NCBI GenBank assembly: GCA_966252075.1
Contig: CBINNP010000166.1
Location: 1-8,009, forward strand
Direction of reading: 5' to 3'
Source of the DNA: Solimonas sp966252075
GTDB lineage: Bacteria; Pseudomonadota; Gammaproteobacteria; Nevskiales; Nevskiaceae
DNA: 8,009 nt
Positions within the stretch are counted from its first letter, which is position 1. Every line of letters starts with the position of its first letter. The position numbers and the translations under genes are program-made. Below are positions 6,581-8,009 of this stretch, piece by piece. Under the pieces are notes generated by a model. The model saw nothing but the letters and a program-made list of their open reading frames with translations, was not told where the DNA came from and did not search any database.

Positions 6581-7291
6581 TCAGGCGCCCGCAAGCTCTG
6601 CGGACAGCGCCTGCGGCACCTCGGCGCGGATCGCCTTCAGTAGCAGAAAGAGCATCACGAAGATCCACACCGAGAACAGCGTCAGTGGAATCCACAGCCC
6701 GATCAGCCCGGTCCACGCGAACGGACCGCGCTTGAAGTAGACGATCAGCACCGCCGGGATGAACGAGATGCTCACCCAGATGTTGAAGTAGGCGGCCCAG
6801 CGCGGAAACACGGGCAGGGGGGCGCGGTCACCGAGAATGGCCAGAGCCAGCGCCAGATTTTGCGCAACGAAGGGCGCGAAGGTGATCGTGAACAGGATCC
6901 AGCCCAGGTCGTTGAGCAGCAGGATCAACTGCGGATCCCGCTCGGGGCGGAACGAGGCGGTGAGCCAGATCATCACCGGGAGCAGGAAGATCAGCATGCC
7001 GGCGGTACCGGCCCAGCCCTGGATCTGCACGAGGATCGGCGGCACCGCGCGAATCCGCCGCATCTGCGCGCAGATCACCGCCACCCAGGGGATGTACAGC
7101 GTGCAGCTGGCCATCGCGATCAGCAGGCCGGCGCGGATCGCGCCGGTGTTGCCGGCGTAGAACTGCGCGATCTGCTCGGCGCTGGCCGTCGCCGGCGGCG
7201 GAGGAAACAGGCCGGCGATCAGGCACCAGCCGGCAATGAAGAGCACGTCGAATGCGCCGCCACACCACGCGCAGAACCGTTGATACTTCAT
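6581..7291 (-). CDS. Six-helix inner-membrane protein of unknown function, first gene of the NorE/NorF-like cluster
   Basis: I do not recognise a characterised family. The 236-residue product is very hydrophobic, with six predicted helices at about 13-33, 52-77, 94-112, 128-152, 168-187 and 196-219. A periplasmic or cytoplasmic loop after helix 1 reads PPPPATASAEQIAQFYAGNT, and the loop after helix 3 is charged (FRPERDP). Four cysteines lie in the first three segments (C7, C10 in CAWC, C23, C63) and one more at C74; no clear haem- or copper-ligand motif is seen. ATG 7291 is chosen because AGGAG lies 5 nt before it; the in-frame ATG at 7306 would bury that site. It is followed after one base by the norE-like gene, so joint expression and a shared membrane complex are plausible, but this is inference. 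Confidence 0.8.
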   Translation of the reverse strand: MKYQRFCAWCGGAFDVLFIAGWCLIAGLFPPPPATASAEQIAQFYAGNTGAIRAGLLIAMASCTLYIPWVAVICAQMRRIRAVPPILVQIQGWAGTAGMLIFLLPVMIWLTASFRPERDPQLILLLNDLGWILFTITFAPFVAQNLALALAILGDRAPLPVFPRWAAYFNIWVSISFIPAVLIVYFKRGPFAWTGLIGLWIPLTLFSVWIFVMLFLLLKAIRAEVPQALSAELAGA

Positions 7292-7296
7292 GCGCT

Positions 7297-7301
7297 CTCC
7301 T
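7297..7301 (-). promoter_or_regulatory. Ribosome binding site fixing the start at 7291
   Basis: AGGAG on the minus strand, 5 nt before ATG 7291. It is the best Shine-Dalgarno sequence in the window and rules against the ATG at 7306 as the start of the six-helix protein. Confidence 0.8.
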
Positions 7302-7351
7302 GCCAATGGGCCACGGCGTCATCGCACCGCTTTGTGCCAAGCTGCACGGAC

Positions 7352-7378
7352 CTTATCGGCGCCCCGCAGCCGTCACAA
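7352..7378 (-). promoter_or_regulatory. Weak candidate promoter for the NorE/NorF-like cluster
   Basis: On the minus strand TTGTGA (7378-7373, four of six) and GATAAG (7357-7352, four of six) are 15 nt apart, shorter than ideal. It would start transcription near 7345 with a leader of about 54 nt. It is the best candidate I find in the 160-bp divergent gap between this cluster and trmL; no convincing trmL promoter was found on the plus strand. Confidence 0.25.
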
Positions 7379-7451
7379 TGTCCTGCCGGGACACCGGCAT
7401 GCCAAACGCGCCGAAGTTCGCCCGCAGTCTCTGCATGACACGCTTGAAACG

Positions 7452-7952
7452 ATGATCGAAATCGCGCTGTACGAGCCGGAGATTCCGCCCAACACCGGCA
7501 ACGTGATCCGCCTCTGCGCCAACACCGGCGCGCGCCTGCACCTGATCCAGCCGCTGGGCTTCCGCATGGACGATGCCTCGCTGCGCCGCGCCGGGCTGGA
7601 CTATCACGAGTACGCCCGCGTCGAGCAGCATGCGTCACTGGACGCCTTGCGCGCGGCGCGGCCACAGGCGCGCTGGCTGGCGTTTACCACGCGCGGCACG
7701 CAGCGTTTCGATCAATGTGTCTATCAGCCCGGCGACATCCTGCTGTTCGGCCCTGAGTCGCGCGGCCTGCCGGCGGCGGTGCTGGATACGCTTGCGCCAT
7801 CGCAGCGCCTGTATTTGCCGATGCAGCCCGGCAACCGCAGCCTCAACCTGTCAAACGCGGTTGCGGTGGCGGCGTTCGAAGTGTGGCGGCAGCAGGCGTA
7901 CCGCGGCGCCGCCGTGCCGGCTACGGCGCTTGCTGCGGACCAGCCGTCTTAG
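7452..7952 (+). CDS. trmL: TrmL, tRNA (cytidine/uridine-34 2'-O)-methyltransferase
   Basis: TrmL uses S-adenosylmethionine to 2'-O-methylate the wobble base (C34 or cmnm5U34) of two tRNA-Leu isoacceptors, in the cytoplasm. The 166-residue protein belongs to the SPOUT (SpoU) class and is close to E. coli TrmL (157 residues) over most of its length. The opening IALYEPEIPPNTGNVIRLC is nearly identical. The knot motifs follow: PPNTGNVIRLCANTG (about 12-26), LLFGPESRGLP (97-107) and LPMQPGNRSLNLSNAVAVA (122-140), including the conserved N132 and S134 N135. An RRAGLDYHEY block (45-54) is also TrmL-like. The last 15 or so residues are alanine-rich and unlike E. coli. ATG 7452 is chosen by homology; no strong Shine-Dalgarno precedes it. 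The gene seems monocistronic, divergent from the membrane cluster. Confidence 0.96.
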   Translation: MIEIALYEPEIPPNTGNVIRLCANTGARLHLIQPLGFRMDDASLRRAGLDYHEYARVEQHASLDALRAARPQARWLAFTTRGTQRFDQCVYQPGDILLFGPESRGLPAAVLDTLAPSQRLYLPMQPGNRSLNLSNAVAVAAFEVWRQQAYRGAAVPATALAADQPS

Positions 7953-7966
7953 GGCCTGTTAACGCT

Positions 7967-8009
7967 ATGGCCGCCGCTGTGACGGAGACCGTTTCGGCGC
8001 AGCGCAAGG
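7967..8009 (+). CDS. Possible start of a further gene, cut by window edge
   Basis: An ATG at 7967 opens a frame reading MAAAVTETVSAQRK to the edge, 14 nt after the trmL stop. There is no Shine-Dalgarno, and the fragment is too short for a family call. It may be a real downstream gene or chance. Confidence 0.2.
   Translation, partial: MAAAVTETVSAQRK

Noticed and set aside
6592..6594. TTG start for the norE-like gene
   Set aside because: It would overlap the upstream gene by 14 nt with no Shine-Dalgarno; ATG 6579 or 6573 fits the junction better.
7331..7348. Sigma54-like TGGCAC...TGC on the minus strand upstream of the six-helix gene
   Set aside because: The GG and GC doublets are 13 nt apart instead of the required 12, so it does not fit the -24/-12 pattern.

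Overview
The window is dense, high-GC chromosomal DNA (about two thirds G+C by eye) with short intergenic gaps and many touching or overlapping genes. The gene set (AmpD/AmpE, TrmL, a DUF2007 protein with a zinc-ribbon tail, a two-domain periplasmic M16 protease) points to a gammaproteobacterium. The GC content and the NorE/NorF-like module would fit Nevskiales or Xanthomonadales, but that placement is inference. I see no tRNA, rRNA, CRISPR, complete insertion sequence or phage gene.

Layout. (1) Positions 1-2081, minus strand: an ampD-ampE-btuF-like operon joined by 4-nt and 1-nt overlaps. AmpD and AmpE deal with cell-wall recycling and beta-lactamase signalling. The third gene is a periplasmic binding protein of the cobalamin/iron-chelate type and is cut by the left edge. 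(2) Positions 2122-4899, plus strand: a 925-residue secreted M16 zinc peptidase with an active N-terminal half and a degenerate C-terminal half. It is divergent from ampD, with opposed -10-like elements in a gap of about 40 bp. (3) A symmetrical hairpin at 4921-4948 ends both this gene and the convergent small gene at 4973-5269, an exported 98-residue protein with its own near-consensus promoter. (4) Positions 5386-5694, plus: a DUF2007/zinc-ribbon protein, possibly from a leaderless GTG start. (5) Positions 5686-7291, minus: a tight three-gene cluster for a six-helix membrane protein of unknown function, a NorE-like (CoxIII family) protein and a NorF-like/subunit IV protein. No catalytic oxidase or NO-reductase subunit lies in the window. 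(6) Positions 7452-7952, plus: trmL, the tRNA-Leu wobble 2'-O-methyltransferase. A possible new reading frame begins at 7967.

Most genes are standard housekeeping or envelope genes. The least explained part is the orphan oxidase-accessory cluster at 5686-7291. It looks like an uncharacterised membrane module, but its function cannot be read from the sequence. Nothing here amounts to clear proof of a new system.
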